Shown: positions 1-11,052, counted from the stretch's first letter. The stretch: DNA of 64,000 nt from Acinetobacter sp. B51(2017) (GCF_003711395.1 NZ_PJRJ01000002.1:114790-178789); one strand, 5' to 3'. A program made the numbers and translations. The notes: generated by a model from the letters alone, not told the origin.

Positions 1-667
1 CTAGAGCGGCTTGGTTCGCTTTAATTAAATCTAACCGATCCAAACACGCACTGATTTGAGCATAACATTCTGCGCTAGAAACATGTTCTAGATCGAGTTG
101 TTCTAAGCATTGGCGAATCGCATTTAAGTCATACAATAATAAAGCTGCAGGTGAACTTTGAAATAACGTTTCTGCCAGTTCACGATTTTTTGCTTCTAAA
201 CGCAGCATGTTTTTATATTCGCTGATATCTTCTGTGGTGATTACCACTTTAGAAAAATCATGCTGATGTTCAGGTAAGACAAAACCGCGTACTTGTAAAT
301 TTAAGCATTCGCCACGCAAGGTATAGTTGATGGTGTCGCCAATAAATTCAAGTTTGCGCTGCCAAATTGCCAACAATTGGGCAGTATGCCAAGGAATGAT
401 ATCTTCACGAAAAATTTGGGTTAAATTGTTTTGAATGTCATCGACATTTTGGGCAGATAAAAGCTGTAGAGTTTTTGGATTCACATCTAAAACTTTAACT
501 GCGCGAGCACAATTTAATACTTCATGCGGATGGGCAGTTAAATAACGCGCAAGATCTGTGACGCCTTGTGCACGCAGTTGATCTAGTCGTGCCAAGACGG
601 GGCTAAAATCTTCTAGCCACATCGGGATTGGCGCCAGCGCAAAAATCACTGAATCAAAGCGTTCCAT
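1..667 (-). CDS. PAS-domain signalling protein, N-terminal part (cut by window edge)
   Basis: An uninterrupted minus-strand frame starts at an ATG (665-667) and runs off the left edge after 222 residues. It opens MERFDSVIFALAPIPMWLED, a typical PAS start ('some of the candidates for what the signal is'). Around residues 115-155 comes a PAS core with a return strand ending VVITTEDISEYKNM, the usual exit of a PAS/PAC unit into a helical linker. A second sensory or coiled segment follows (LRLEAKNRELAETLFQSSPAALLLYD). Proteins of this shape normally end in a histidine kinase, GGDEF or EAL output domain, but that part is outside the window, so the output cannot be named. It lies head to tail with the next minus-strand gene, about 80 bp apart. 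Confidence 0.7.
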   Translation of the reverse strand, partial: MERFDSVIFALAPIPMWLEDFSPVLARLDQLRAQGVTDLARYLTAHPHEVLNCARAVKVLDVNPKTLQLLSAQNVDDIQNNLTQIFREDIIPWHTAQLLAIWQRKLEFIGDTINYTLRGECLNLQVRGFVLPEHQHDFSKVVITTEDISEYKNMLRLEAKNRELAETLFQSSPAALLLYDLNAIRQCLEQLDLEHVSSAECYAQISACLDRLDLIKANQAAL

Positions 668-748
668 GAAGGTTCCAAGGTGATGAATTTTATTTTAAGA
701 ATTTTTATAATAAAACAAGGGTTAAAAAACGAAACAAAACGTCGTATA

Positions 749-1528
749 TCAACGTTTTGCTTTATGTACAGGTTTAGGTGGAGCAATCTCTCGGCGTGCA
801 TGCCAGACATCAGCAAAATCTTGCTCATTGATGCCATAAAGTTCAAGTAAAGCCAAGATGACGCCACCAAATAGCATTGGGCCTTCGGTTTTAGCGTCAA
901 AGTCAAAGACCTTAGTATTGAGGTTGTGTAAAATATCAGCAATTTCAAATACGCGATCACGTCCATTACTGTCGGTTGGATACATTTGGGTATTTAAAAT
1001 AATCCGCGCCAAGCTTTTTTCATTTTCAGACAGTGCCAATACTTCAATGACATGATCACTATTGTCGGAGAAAATAATCCCGTCACGGAAAATGGTTTGT
1101 AAAAACTGCTGTGTGAGTTTAGGTAATGCTTTTTCGACAAAAGGACGAAACGATTGTGGAAAAATCACATTACGCGAAATACCTTTAAACATGGGGGCAA
1201 TTTCTTCAACGGTGTAACCTGCAATCCCACAGCCAATCGCGGTTAAAAAATATTTATTTTTAGGATGGTTTTTGGTGTAAATCTTAAAGTCATCAACATA
1301 GTGTTGAATTTGTGACAAGGGCATTTGTTGTAAATGCTCATTCATGGTGGGAATAGCAAAGCTTTGCCCAGACCAACCGCGCCCGACACCCAGTAACGCA
1401 CCAAAATGTTCTACCGCAATCGCTGCGGCACCGCCGTAATGTTTGCCAGCCAAGTTGCTGCCAAACACAAATACCGTATCTTTGGGTAAGGTTTTAACAA
1501 TGCTTTCATCGTGATATTGGTAAGTCAT
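749..1528 (-). CDS. FVFGSN-type protein, phage-related family (A1S_2505-like)
   Basis: About 259 residues. The signature VFVFGSNLAGKHYGGAAAIAVEHFGA is near the N-terminus, followed by GRGWSGQSFAIPTM and, near residue 100, KYFLTAIGCGIAGYTVEEIAPMF. This glycine-rich layout recalls macro-domain-like folds and matches a family often found in phages and scattered in bacterial chromosomes; I recall it being named after A. baumannii A1S_2505. The biochemical role is not known to me; nucleotide or ADP-ribose binding is only an inference from the fold-like pattern. The frame stays open upstream to a TTG near 1633, but the ATG at 1526-1528 (MTYQYHDES) fits the conserved start better. No strong Shine-Dalgarno site is visible for either. 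Confidence 0.7.
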   Translation of the reverse strand: MTYQYHDESIVKTLPKDTVFVFGSNLAGKHYGGAAAIAVEHFGALLGVGRGWSGQSFAIPTMNEHLQQMPLSQIQHYVDDFKIYTKNHPKNKYFLTAIGCGIAGYTVEEIAPMFKGISRNVIFPQSFRPFVEKALPKLTQQFLQTIFRDGIIFSDNSDHVIEVLALSENEKSLARIILNTQMYPTDSNGRDRVFEIADILHNLNTKVFDFDAKTEGPMLFGGVILALLELYGINEQDFADVWHARREIAPPKPVHKAKR

Positions 1529-1748
1529 AATGCTGCTTTTTGCGTCATGTTTAACTTTATGTTGCCCGTGAATAGGGAGGGGGTCAAGCGCAGAATAAAA
1601 AAACTGCTTCACAATCGGTAGATTCAACTGCAACTAAATTTATCAAGTAATTTTTTCAGACTTTTCAAGCGATAGCGTAGCATCACTTTTGTGAGATGAA
1701 CAGCTGCTGTTAGGCGTGTTGCTGACTGCTTTAGATACATTGTTGGCA

Positions 1749-1778
1749 TTGAGTATTGCGCGTCTAGACGCATACAAT
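1749..1778 (+). promoter_or_regulatory. Candidate uvrB promoter with a palindrome in the spacer
   Basis: TTGAGT (1749-1754) and TACAAT (1773-1778) are 18 bp apart. The spacer holds the perfect 12-bp palindrome GCGTCTAGACGC (1760-1771). Transcription from here would start near 1785, only some 25 nt before the chosen uvrB ATG, which argues against the longer frame that begins at 1716. Confidence 0.35.
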
Positions 1779-1811
1779 AGCCATTCATCTTTATTACAGT
1801 TTTCTTGTCTT

Positions 1812-3833
1812 ATGCATGAGCGTCAGCCGTTTCAACTCGTTACCGATTATCAACCTGCGGGTGATCAGCCGCAAGCGATTGCCAAACTGGTTCAAGGCGT
1901 GCAACAGGGCATGCATGATCAGTTGTTACTTGGGGTGACGGGGTCGGGCAAGACCTATACGATGGCCAATGTCATTGCGCAAACCCAGCGTCCGACCATT
2001 ATTATGGCGCATAACAAAACTTTAGCCGCGCAGCTTTATGGCGAATTTAAGGCATTTTTCCCGCACAACGCCGTGGAATATTTTGTGTCTTATTATGACT
2101 ATTATCAGCCAGAGGCCTATGTACCGTCTTCAGATACCTTTATTGAAAAAGACGCTGCGATTAATGACCATATTGATCAAATGCGGTTGTCGGCGACTCG
2201 TGCTTTATTAGAACGCCGTGATGCGATTATCGTGGCATCTGTATCGGCGATTTATGGTTTTGGTGACCCCGAAGCCTATATGAGTATGCTATTGCATATT
2301 GTACAAGGCGACCACATGCATCGTGATGACATTATTCGTCGTTTGGTCGAGATGCAATATACCCGTAATGAATTAGAGTTTTTGCGCGCTACTTATCGTC
2401 TGCGCGGTGAGATTATTGATATTTTCCCTGCCGAATCGGATCAATACGCCATTCGTATTGAACTGTTTGACGATGAAGTGGATTCGATTCGTTGGTTTGA
2501 TCCACTGACCGGTAAAATGGTGAAGAAAGTACCGCGTGTGACGATTTACCCAAAGAGCCATTATGTCACGCCGCGTAATCATTTAGAACGTGCCATTGGT
2601 ACCATTAAAACTGAGCTTAAAGAACGCTTAGCGTTTTTCCGTGCCGAAGACAAATTATTAGAAGCACAACGTATTGAACAACGCACCCGTTATGACATCG
2701 AAATGATGCAACAGTTGGGTTATACCAACGGCATCGAAAACTATTCACGACATCTATCTGGTCGTCCTGCCGGTGAAGCACCGCCCACGCTGTTTGATTA
2801 TGTGCCGGATGATGCTTTGCTGATTATTGATGAGTCGCATGTCACTGTACCGCAAATTGGTGCGATGTATAAAGGCGACCGCTCGCGTAAAGAAAACTTG
2901 GTCAATTATGGCTTCCGTTTACCGAGTGCTTTAGATAACCGCCCAATGAAATTTGAGGAATGGGAACGCATTACCCCGCAAACTATTTATGTGAGTGCCA
3001 CACCGGCGAAATATGAACTAGAAAAATCTGAGCAAGTGGCAGAGCAGGTGGTGCGTCCAACCGGACTGGTTGATCCTGAAATTGAGATTCGTCCCGTACT
3101 GACTCAAGTTGATGATGTATTGTCGGAAATTAATTTACGTAAAGATTCGGATGAACGGGTATTGGTGACCACCTTAACCAAACGTATGGCAGAAGATCTC
3201 ACGTCATATTTAAAAGAATATGGCGTCAAAGTGGCGTATCTACATTCCGATATTGATACCGTTGAACGGGTCAAAATTATCCATGAATTACGTACCGGTG
3301 TGTATGACGTGTTGGTCGGAATTAACTTATTGCGTGAAGGTTTGGATATGCCGGAAGTGTCTTTGGTGGCGATTTTAGATGCTGACAAAGAAGGCTTCTT
3401 GCGTTCTGAGCGTTCCCTGATTCAAACCATTGGTCGTGCGGCACGTAACTTAAAAGGTAAAGCGATTTTATATGCCGATCGGATGACGGATTCTATGCAA
3501 CGCGCGATTGATGAAACAGATCGTCGTCGTCGTAAACAAATCGAATTTAACGAGTTGCATGGCATTACCCCACGTAGTGCCAAACGCCAAGTGATGAAAG
3601 AAATTGATACTGGTGAAGTGTTAGATGATGATCAAATTGAAGAAAATATCTCGGCACAAGCCAAAGCTTTAAATGCAGATGAACAGCATTTACTTGCCAA
3701 TCCAAAACTCTTAGCCAAACATATGGCGAAGTTAGAAAAAGATATGCTCAAAGCCTCGAAAGAGTTGCAATTTGAGCAAGCGGCACGTTTAAGGGATGAA
3801 ATTCTGCGTCTAAAAGCGCAAATGCTGCAATAA
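1812..3833 (+). CDS. uvrB: UvrABC excinuclease subunit UvrB
   Basis: Damage-verifying helicase-like subunit of nucleotide excision repair; it receives DNA from UvrA and recruits UvrC. 673 residues from the ATG at 1812, the same size as E. coli UvrB. Visible features: Walker A GVTGSGKT with Lys47, the beta-hairpin region [17 protein letters not shown] that clamps DNA, the Walker B/DESH box, EGLDMPEV, the helicase motif [11 protein letters not shown], and a C-terminal UVR helix pair ([24 protein letters not shown]) that contacts UvrC. The frame can be extended to 1716, but those residues ([10 protein letters not shown]...) are unlike UvrB and overlap the candidate promoter. No good Shine-Dalgarno site precedes 1812. 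It is monocistronic, ending at a hairpin terminator. Confidence 0.97.
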   Translation: MHERQPFQLVTDYQPAGDQPQAIAKLVQGVQQGMHDQLLLGVTGSGKTYTMANVIAQTQRPTIIMAHNKTLAAQLYGEFKAFFPHNAVEYFVSYYDYYQPEAYVPSSDTFIEKDAAINDHIDQMRLSATRALLERRDAIIVASVSAIYGFGDPEAYMSMLLHIVQGDHMHRDDIIRRLVEMQYTRNELEFLRATYRLRGEIIDIFPAESDQYAIRIELFDDEVDSIRWFDPLTGKMVKKVPRVTIYPKSHYVTPRNHLERAIGTIKTELKERLAFFRAEDKLLEAQRIEQRTRYDIEMMQQLGYTNGIENYSRHLSGRPAGEAPPTLFDYVPDDALLIIDESHVTVPQIGAMYKGDRSRKENLVNYGFRLPSALDNRPMKFEEWERITPQTIYVSATPAKYELEKSEQVAEQVVRPTGLVDPEIEIRPVLTQVDDVLSEINLRKDSDERVLVTTLTKRMAEDLTSYLKEYGVKVAYLHSDIDTVERVKIIHELRTGVYDVLVGINLLREGLDMPEVSLVAILDADKEGFLRSERSLIQTIGRAARNLKGKAILYADRMTDSMQRAIDETDRRRRKQIEFNELHGITPRSAKRQVMKEIDTGEVLDDDQIEENISAQAKALNADEQHLLANPKLLAKHMAKLEKDMLKASKELQFEQAARLRDEILRLKAQMLQ

Positions 3834-3841
3834 CTATTTAC

Positions 3842-3872
3842 ATAACGCCACAGCCGAGTGGCGTTATTTTTG
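3842..3872 (+). terminator. Rho-independent terminator after uvrB
   Basis: Stem ATAACGCCAC / GTGGCGTTAT (3842-3851 and 3858-3867) with a 6-nt loop and a following T run. Confidence 0.75.
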
Positions 3873-3910
3873 TTTATGGTAGAAGCATTGGGCAATAGGG
3901 ATATTGAACT

Positions 3911-4441
3911 ATGCAACCAGCACAACTCGTCTGCGCTTTACTCTTGTGGAGTAGCAGTGTCGCTGCACAGCCTATACAGGCCATTGCTGAATTGGAGCTT
4001 CATCGTTATTTAGGGGTTTGGTATGAAATTGCACGTAAACCCTTTGCGGCACAAAAGCACTGTCAGTATGCAGCACGTAGTATTTATACTTTAAATGAAA
4101 ATGGCCAAGTCAGTATTGATCAACACTGTCTTAATCGGCATGGACGTGAATATCAACAAGTGGCAGAAGGTTTTATAGCCAATCCTCCATTTAATTCCAA
4201 ACTCAAAGTCAGTTATTTACCCGAAGCTGTACGTTGGATTCCTGTTTGGCGCGGCGATTATTGGGTACTTAAAATAGATGACGATTATCAAACCGTGTTA
4301 GTGGGTGAACCGAAACGCCAACATTTATGGCTCTTGGCACGCGAACCGCATTTAGCTCCCAATATTACCCAGCATTATTTAAATTATGCCAAGCGTTTAG
4401 GCTATGAGTTAGATGATTTGATTTATAGCCAAGCGAAATAA
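3911..4441 (+). CDS. Lipocalin family protein (Blc-like), secreted
   Basis: 176 residues. The hydrophobic N-terminus (MQPAQLVCALLLWSSSVAAQ) looks like a Sec signal peptide cleaved after VAA. The lipocalin hallmark GxW appears as RYLGVWYEIARKPF, with the later conserved strands VSYLPEAVRWIPVWRGDYWVLKID and LWLLAREPHL. Bacterial lipocalins of the Blc type bind lipids at the envelope and are usually outer-membrane lipoproteins; here the only N-terminal Cys (residue 8) is not in a lipobox, so a soluble periplasmic form is more likely. Two further Cys (in KHCQY and QHCLN) could form a disulphide. Single gene between uvrB and the permease. Confidence 0.85.
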   Translation: MQPAQLVCALLLWSSSVAAQPIQAIAELELHRYLGVWYEIARKPFAAQKHCQYAARSIYTLNENGQVSIDQHCLNRHGREYQQVAEGFIANPPFNSKLKVSYLPEAVRWIPVWRGDYWVLKIDDDYQTVLVGEPKRQHLWLLAREPHLAPNITQHYLNYAKRLGYELDDLIYSQAK

Positions 4442-4530
4442 CAAATAAAGCCAAGATTTTGCTACACACACATCGGTTTATAGCGCGGCTTTGACTATAA
4501 TCATGTGTTAGGTCTTGGGGAGCATAAACG

Positions 4531-5475
4531 ATGTATAAGGGCGTGATGTTGTCAGTATTGGCATCGTTTACCTTTGGGGTATTATATTTTTACACCGAAT
4601 TTTTAAAACCACTGGACAGTGAACAAACCTTCGCTTGGCGCATGTTATCGACTTTGCCATTTTTAACTTTGTTTATGTGGTGGAGTGGCGACCTAAACCG
4701 CGTGGCAGAGATTTTTAAGCGCTTGCTACAAAAACCGCAACTGATTCTATGGCTCATCATCAGCTCATTTTTATGTACCACACAATTGTGGTTGTTTTTA
4801 TGGGGGCCGATCAATGGTCGCGGCTTAGAAGTGTCTTTGGGTTATTTCTTATTGCCTTTGGTGATGGTACTTGTCGGCTGCGTTTTATATAAAGAAAAAC
4901 TCAGTTATTGGCAGATGGTTGCAGTCGCTTTAGCCGTGTTAGGAGTGTCGCATGAAATTTGGCGGATGGGACAAATTGCATGGGAGACCGCTTATGTCGC
5001 GGTGGCTTATCCTTTATATTTCTTCTTACGCCGTGTGTTTAAAACCGATCATTTGGGTGGTTTTTGGTGGGATTTAGCCTGTGTGATTCCAGTGGCGATT
5101 TACTTAGCCACGTTCCATAGTGATAGCTTTGCCGTGATTGCTAATTTCCCACATTTAATTTGGGCGGTGATTGGTTTAGGTTTCTTAAGCTGTTTGGGCT
5201 TGGGTAGTTATATGCTCGCCAGTCGTTATTTACCCTTTGTGATTTTTGGTTTACTCAGTTACTTAGAACCTGTGTTATTGGCTTTTGCCTCGATGATGCT
5301 TGGTGAGCGGATTAGCAGCGATGAATGGCTCACTTATCTGCCTATTTGGTTGGCAGTGATTTTATTGGTGATTGAAGGCAGTTTGCATGTCATTAAACAG
5401 CAACAAAAGCAGCGTGCTTTAGCGCAAAATATGGCAGCTTTAGATGCACGCTTAGAGGACAAAACCCTAAAATAG
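4531..5475 (+). CDS. rarD: EamA-family permease, RarD-like
   Basis: 314 residues, about ten hydrophobic segments, built as two EamA repeats (roughly residues 5-140 and 150-290). The start YKGVMLSVLASFTFGVLYFYTEFLKPLDSEQTFAWRML is characteristic of the RarD subgroup of the drug/metabolite transporter superfamily. The substrate of RarD proteins is not established (E. coli rarD is annotated as chloramphenicol-sensitivity protein). It has a hydrophilic, charged C-terminal tail (KQQQKQRALAQNMAALDARLEDK). Shine-Dalgarno GGGGAG lies just before the ATG. The gene stands alone and is followed by a hairpin. Confidence 0.85.
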   Translation: MYKGVMLSVLASFTFGVLYFYTEFLKPLDSEQTFAWRMLSTLPFLTLFMWWSGDLNRVAEIFKRLLQKPQLILWLIISSFLCTTQLWLFLWGPINGRGLEVSLGYFLLPLVMVLVGCVLYKEKLSYWQMVAVALAVLGVSHEIWRMGQIAWETAYVAVAYPLYFFLRRVFKTDHLGGFWWDLACVIPVAIYLATFHSDSFAVIANFPHLIWAVIGLGFLSCLGLGSYMLASRYLPFVIFGLLSYLEPVLLAFASMMLGERISSDEWLTYLPIWLAVILLVIEGSLHVIKQQQKQRALAQNMAALDARLEDKTLK

Positions 5476-5497
5476 TCAGCTTTAAGCTTTTGAATGA

Positions 5498-5530
5498 TTA
5501 AGCAGCACTTGAGCGGCTGCTTAAATTTTA
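5498..5530 (+). terminator. Probable terminator after rarD
   Basis: Stem TTAAGCAGC (5498-5506) / GCTGCTTAA (5516-5524), 9-nt loop, followed by ATTTTA; the T run is short. Confidence 0.5.
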
Positions 5531-5727
5531 CTGAAAAATAACGATTTTTTGCTTTTTGATAGCAAAATCATAAAAATAATTACAACTATTTTGCAATTTT
5601 ATAGTGAATATAGCGCAAAATGACTGAGCTTGAGGCAGCTTTTGATTCAAACTTTGGCAGAATTCCATTACAATTGTCGGGTTTTAAAATTTATGCCTAG
5701 ATATACAATTAATTAGAGGACGTATCT

Positions 5728-7185
5728 GTGAGCAAAGAGACTATCATCGCCCTACATGCAGAGCACCAAGGTCGCTGGAAAAACCGTGAAGAACTTGCGG
5801 AACAAATGATCGCGTTAATCGGTCAGTTATACCGTGAAAAAAACATCGTGGTTTCAGTATTCGGTCGTTCTTTAGTTAACCGTTCTGTGATCCAGATCTT
5901 AAAAGCACACCGTCGTACTCGCGTACTTGACGTTGAACTTTCTGTTGTAAACACGTTCCCAATCATTGAAGCATTGGCAAAGTTAGACAACATCGGTACA
6001 GCTGAAATTGATCTAGGTAAACTTGCTGTTGAATTTGCTGCTCAAGGCGGCGACGTAAATGCATTTGTTGCCAATGCGGTTAAAGCAGCTGAAGGTCGTC
6101 CTACTTCTGTAGAAGGTCGTGACGTTGTCCTTTACGGTTTCGGTCGTATCGGTCGTATCCTAGCGCGTCTAATGATCAGCCAATCTGGTCTTGGCCGTGG
6201 CTTAAACCTAAAAGCAATTGTAGTACGTAAAACTGCGGATGGCGATTTAGAAAAACGTGCGTCTTTATTACGCCGTGACTCAATCCATGGTCCATTCGCA
6301 GGTACAATTTCTGTAGATGAAGAAAACGAAGCAATCATTGCCAACGGTCAATTCATCAAAGTAATTTATGCAGGTAAACCATCTGAAGTTGATTACACAG
6401 CTTACGGTATTAACAATGCATTGATCATTGATAACACTGGTAAATGGCGTGATGCTGAAGGTCTTGCTCAGCACTTAGAATGCCCAGGCGCTGCACGTGT
6501 GATCTTAACTGCACCTGGTAAAGGTGACATGAAGAACGTGGTATTTGGTGTGAACCAAGCGGACATCTTAGATGAAGACAAAATCATCTCTGCTGCAAGC
6601 TGCACAACCAACGCGATTACACCAACACTTAAAGTATTAGAAGATAAATACAAAGTGTTAAATGGTCACGTTGAAACAGTTCACTCGTTCACCAACGACC
6701 AAAACTTAATCGACAACTACCATAAAGCAGACCGTCGTGGCCGTGCTGCAACACTGAACATGGTCATCACTGAAACTGGCGCGGCGAAAGCAGTTGCCAA
6801 AGCACTTCCAGCGCTTAAAGGTAAGTTAACAGGTAACTCGGTACGTGTTCCGACACCAAACGTATCTTTAGCGATTCTAAACTTAACTTTAGACAAAGAA
6901 GTTGATCGTGACGAAGTGAATGAATACATTCGCCAAATCTCAATCAATTCTAGCCTACAAGGTCAAATTGGTTATACCAACTCTACAGAAGTTGTATCAT
7001 CTGACTTTATCGGTTCACGCACTGCTGGTGTATTTGATGCGCAAGCAACAATCACTTCTGGCAACCGTTTAACCGCTTATGTTTGGTACGATAACGAAGT
7101 AGGTTATAGCTGCCAAGTATTACGTATTGCTGAACAAATGGGCGGCGTAAGCTACCCTAAAATTCCTGCTGAACAAACTGCATAA
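5728..7185 (+). CDS. gap: Glyceraldehyde-3-phosphate dehydrogenase, long form
   Basis: Oxidises glyceraldehyde-3-phosphate to 1,3-bisphosphoglycerate with NAD(P), or the reverse in gluconeogenesis. 485 residues from a GTG start (5728) preceded by AGAGGA at 5715. The canonical enzyme begins near residue 130 with the Rossmann motif VVLYGFGRIGRILAR; the catalytic Cys292 lies in SAASCTTNAITP, and the C-terminal WYDNEVGYSCQ is intact. The first ~130 residues (MSKETIIALHAEHQGRWKNREELAEQ...) are an extra N-terminal domain also seen in the long GAPDH of pseudomonads. Since Acinetobacter uses an Entner-Doudoroff/gluconeogenic metabolism, a mainly gluconeogenic role is plausible. Codon use is highly biased, as in strongly expressed genes. 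Confidence 0.93.
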   Translation: MSKETIIALHAEHQGRWKNREELAEQMIALIGQLYREKNIVVSVFGRSLVNRSVIQILKAHRRTRVLDVELSVVNTFPIIEALAKLDNIGTAEIDLGKLAVEFAAQGGDVNAFVANAVKAAEGRPTSVEGRDVVLYGFGRIGRILARLMISQSGLGRGLNLKAIVVRKTADGDLEKRASLLRRDSIHGPFAGTISVDEENEAIIANGQFIKVIYAGKPSEVDYTAYGINNALIIDNTGKWRDAEGLAQHLECPGAARVILTAPGKGDMKNVVFGVNQADILDEDKIISAASCTTNAITPTLKVLEDKYKVLNGHVETVHSFTNDQNLIDNYHKADRRGRAATLNMVITETGAAKAVAKALPALKGKLTGNSVRVPTPNVSLAILNLTLDKEVDRDEVNEYIRQISINSSLQGQIGYTNSTEVVSSDFIGSRTAGVFDAQATITSGNRLTAYVWYDNEVGYSCQVLRIAEQMGGVSYPKIPAEQTA

Positions 7186-7201
7186 GTTGTACAGCACGAA
7201 T

Positions 7202-7230
7202 AAAAAAGCGCCCTAAAGGGCGCTTTTTTA
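7202..7230. terminator. Bidirectional terminator between gap and the MFS gene
   Basis: Stem AAAAAAGCGCCC (7202-7213) / GGGCGCTTTTTT (7218-7229) with a TAAA loop. It serves gap on the plus strand; its A/T arm also contains the stop codon of the convergent MFS gene. Confidence 0.85.
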
Positions 7231-8433
7231 TTTTAAAGATGACGTCTTTTGCAGACGTTTAAAATCAAAGCGGTCAATGACCAAAATACCTAAACTAAAC
7301 ATTAAACCTAAGAGCACACAGCCTAGCCATTGATAATGTTGCCATGCATATACCGCACCTAATGAGCCTAAAGCTGCGCCACTAAAATAAATGGTCATAT
7401 AAACGGCATTAATACGCGAGCGTGCTTTACCATCTATACGATAGACTAAGTTTTGATTTAACACATGAAAAGCGGTTAAACCAAAATAACTCATTAAGAC
7501 CCCAAGTGCATAAATGATCAAACTGTGTTGCGCAAAATAGAGCGGAATGCATGAAAACAGCATTAAGCCAATACACAGTTTTGCCACTAAGTTTTCTTGA
7601 CCTTGTCCAACTTTTTTACCTGACCAGCTTGAAGAATAGATACCAATTACACCTAGTAAGCCAAATAAGCCAATTTCAAAGTCGCTAAATTCATATGGTG
7701 CACTCCCTAATACAAAGGTCATAGAAGTGAACACCATCGACAAAATACCAAAGCCCAAAGCACCTGCACAGGCACGACGAATCAGATGCGGATTTTGTTG
7801 AGCCAAACTAAATAAAGAACGATAAATATCACTGATCGCTAAACCTGCTTGACGCTGGGTATCGGGTAATTTATGCCACATCAATACCGCAAATAATAAG
7901 GTTAAAATGCCGCTACTGAAATACACCGCTTGCCATGACCAATAGGTCGAAACAAAGCCTGCAAAGCTACGCGACAAAATAATGCCCATTACCAAGCCGC
8001 TCATCAGTTTACCGACAGTCGCTGCACTTGATGCAGGTGGACTCATGCTTGATGCAAAAGGAATTAATACCTGTGCTGAAATGGCACCAAAAGTTGCACA
8101 TAAGGTAAATAGGTATAAACCTGTTAAATTGCTGCTCATCGAAAGGAGCAGTTGTGACACAGCAGCAAACACCATTAAACTGACGATCAATTTGCGTTTA
8201 TTAAAAAAATCACCTAAAGGCACCAGCAACATTAAACCGAACATATAGCCGATTTGGGCGACCACGACCGCAAAACCTGCTTGACTCGTACTAATGCCCA
8301 AACTCTTTTCAATTGAGTAAATTAGCGGTTGATTAAAATAGGCCGAGCCTGCACATAGACCACAAGCCAATGCCATGATTAACACAAATTGTGATGACAA
8401 CGGTTGAGTTGGAGAAGAAGACGTGTTTGGCAT
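7228..8433 (-). CDS. Major facilitator superfamily transporter (drug/sugar efflux type)
   Basis: 401 residues with about twelve hydrophobic segments. Between TM2 and TM3 it has the MFS A-motif variant PLGDFFNKRKLIV. The start ALACGLCAGSAYFNQPLIYSIEKSLG is typical of the YnfM/AraJ-like DHA1 exporters. No substrate can be inferred. The ATG at 8431-8433 is the first in the frame. It converges with gap, and its stop lies in the shared terminator. Upstream is the 200-bp gap that also carries the obg promoter, so the two are divergent. Confidence 0.8.
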   Translation of the reverse strand: MPNTSSSPTQPLSSQFVLIMALACGLCAGSAYFNQPLIYSIEKSLGISTSQAGFAVVVAQIGYMFGLMLLVPLGDFFNKRKLIVSLMVFAAVSQLLLSMSSNLTGLYLFTLCATFGAISAQVLIPFASSMSPPASSAATVGKLMSGLVMGIILSRSFAGFVSTYWSWQAVYFSSGILTLLFAVLMWHKLPDTQRQAGLAISDIYRSLFSLAQQNPHLIRRACAGALGFGILSMVFTSMTFVLGSAPYEFSDFEIGLFGLLGVIGIYSSSWSGKKVGQGQENLVAKLCIGLMLFSCIPLYFAQHSLIIYALGVLMSYFGLTAFHVLNQNLVYRIDGKARSRINAVYMTIYFSGAALGSLGAVYAWQHYQWLGCVLLGLMFSLGILVIDRFDFKRLQKTSSLK

Positions 8434-8623
8434 AGAAACAATTAAACAAGATTTATGTGCGACTATAGAGTCTCAAGCAAACAACAACAAATAAATAAAA
8501 TGAATGAATTGATTGTTATAAGCGCTTAAAAATTAACAAAATGCAAAATACCTATATTCTGGCTTAAATCTATTCGAGAAATTTTTTAAAATATGGCAGA
8601 ATAGGCGGTTTTAAAGTTTTTAG

Positions 8624-9850
<1,227 letters not shown>

Positions 9851-9877
9851 TCGTGAAAAAACAAGTCTGAGGACAAG

Positions 9878-11011
9878 ATGATAGAAGTGGTAGATGGGCA
9901 ACGTCAGCTCAAGGATTGCAAACGAATCGTTGTAAAAATCGGATCATCTTTACTAACAGCAAATGGGCAAGGTTTAGACCTTGATGCGATCTCGCATTGG
10001 GCAGGACAAATCGCCGCGCTACACAATGCCGGACACGAGATTATTCTCGTGTCGTCAGGTGCTGTGGCTGAAGGTATGGTACGTATGAAGCTCGACAGCC
10101 GACCCACAGATTTACCCAGTCTTCAGGCTTGTGCCGCCATTGGTCAAATGGGTTTAATTCAAACGTGGTCAAGCGTGCTTGAACAACATGAAATTCGTAG
10201 CGCGCAAGTGCTACTGACCCATGATGACTTAGCTGATCGTCGTCGTTATCTCAATTCATGTGATGCGTTGCAGCACTTAATTGATTGGCGCGTGATTCCG
10301 GTCATTAATGAAAATGACACGGTATCTACTGATGAAATTCGTTTTGGTGATAATGACACGTTAGCGGCTATGGTTGCCGGTCAAGTCCATGCTGATTTGT
10401 TAATTATATTAACCGATCAACAAGGGATGTTTGACTCAGATCCACGCTCAAATCCAAATGCCAAGCTGTTCCATACGGTACGTGCATTAGATGAAAGCTT
10501 GTTTGATATGGCCGGTGGTGGTGGTAAATTTGGTCGCGGTGGTATGTTGACCAAAGTACGTGCTGCACGTTTGGCTGCTAAATCAGGCTGTCCAACGTTA
10601 ATTGCCAGCGGTGAAAGTGATGCAGTGTTATCACGTTTAATGGCAGGTGAGTTATTGGGGACTTTATTTATTACCGATAACGACCGTATTACGGCCCATC
10701 AGCAATGGTTAGCCGCGCATTTACAAACTGCGGGTCGTTTAGTGTTGGATGCTGGTGCAGTGAAAGCCATTAAAGACAATCACCGTAGTTTATTGCCTGT
10801 GGGTGTAAAAGCTGTAGAAGGGCATTTTGAGCGCGGTGATGTGGTGGAATGTGTTGATAGCGACGGTCATCGTATTGCAGTAGGACGTGTTAACTTTAGT
10901 TCGCGTTCGGCTGAAATTGTCAAAGGTTTAGCTTCTGATAAAGTCTATCAAGTGCTAGGTGAAGCACGCTCATTGGAAATGATTCATCGTAACCATATGG
11001 CGATTTACTAA
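9878..11011 (+). CDS. proB: Glutamate 5-kinase
   Basis: First step of proline synthesis: phosphorylates L-glutamate at the gamma-carboxyl. 377 residues: amino-acid kinase domain (about 1-260) with [10 protein letters not shown], the glutamate-site loop [21 protein letters not shown] and [17 protein letters not shown], then a C-terminal PUA domain (about 280-370). The PUA-containing form is the usual proteobacterial one and takes part in feedback control by proline. GAGGA lies 7 bp before the ATG. Second gene of the obg-proB unit, which ends at a hairpin. Confidence 0.96.
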   Translation: MIEVVDGQRQLKDCKRIVVKIGSSLLTANGQGLDLDAISHWAGQIAALHNAGHEIILVSSGAVAEGMVRMKLDSRPTDLPSLQACAAIGQMGLIQTWSSVLEQHEIRSAQVLLTHDDLADRRRYLNSCDALQHLIDWRVIPVINENDTVSTDEIRFGDNDTLAAMVAGQVHADLLIILTDQQGMFDSDPRSNPNAKLFHTVRALDESLFDMAGGGGKFGRGGMLTKVRAARLAAKSGCPTLIASGESDAVLSRLMAGELLGTLFITDNDRITAHQQWLAAHLQTAGRLVLDAGAVKAIKDNHRSLLPVGVKAVEGHFERGDVVECVDSDGHRIAVGRVNFSSRSAEIVKGLASDKVYQVLGEARSLEMIHRNHMAIY

Positions 11012-11023
11012 GTTTTCGCGTAA

Positions 11024-11052
11024 AAAAGACAGCCTCTCGGGGCTGTTTTTTA
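11024..11052 (+). terminator. Terminator after proB
   Basis: Stem ACAGCC (11029-11034) / GGCTGT (11041-11046), A-rich 5' flank and a run of six T's. It marks the left edge of the low-GC island. Confidence 0.7.

Noticed and set aside
1716..1811. The N-terminal extension of the uvrB frame.
   Set aside because: It does not resemble UvrB, overlaps the likely promoter, and the ATG at 1812 gives exactly the usual length.
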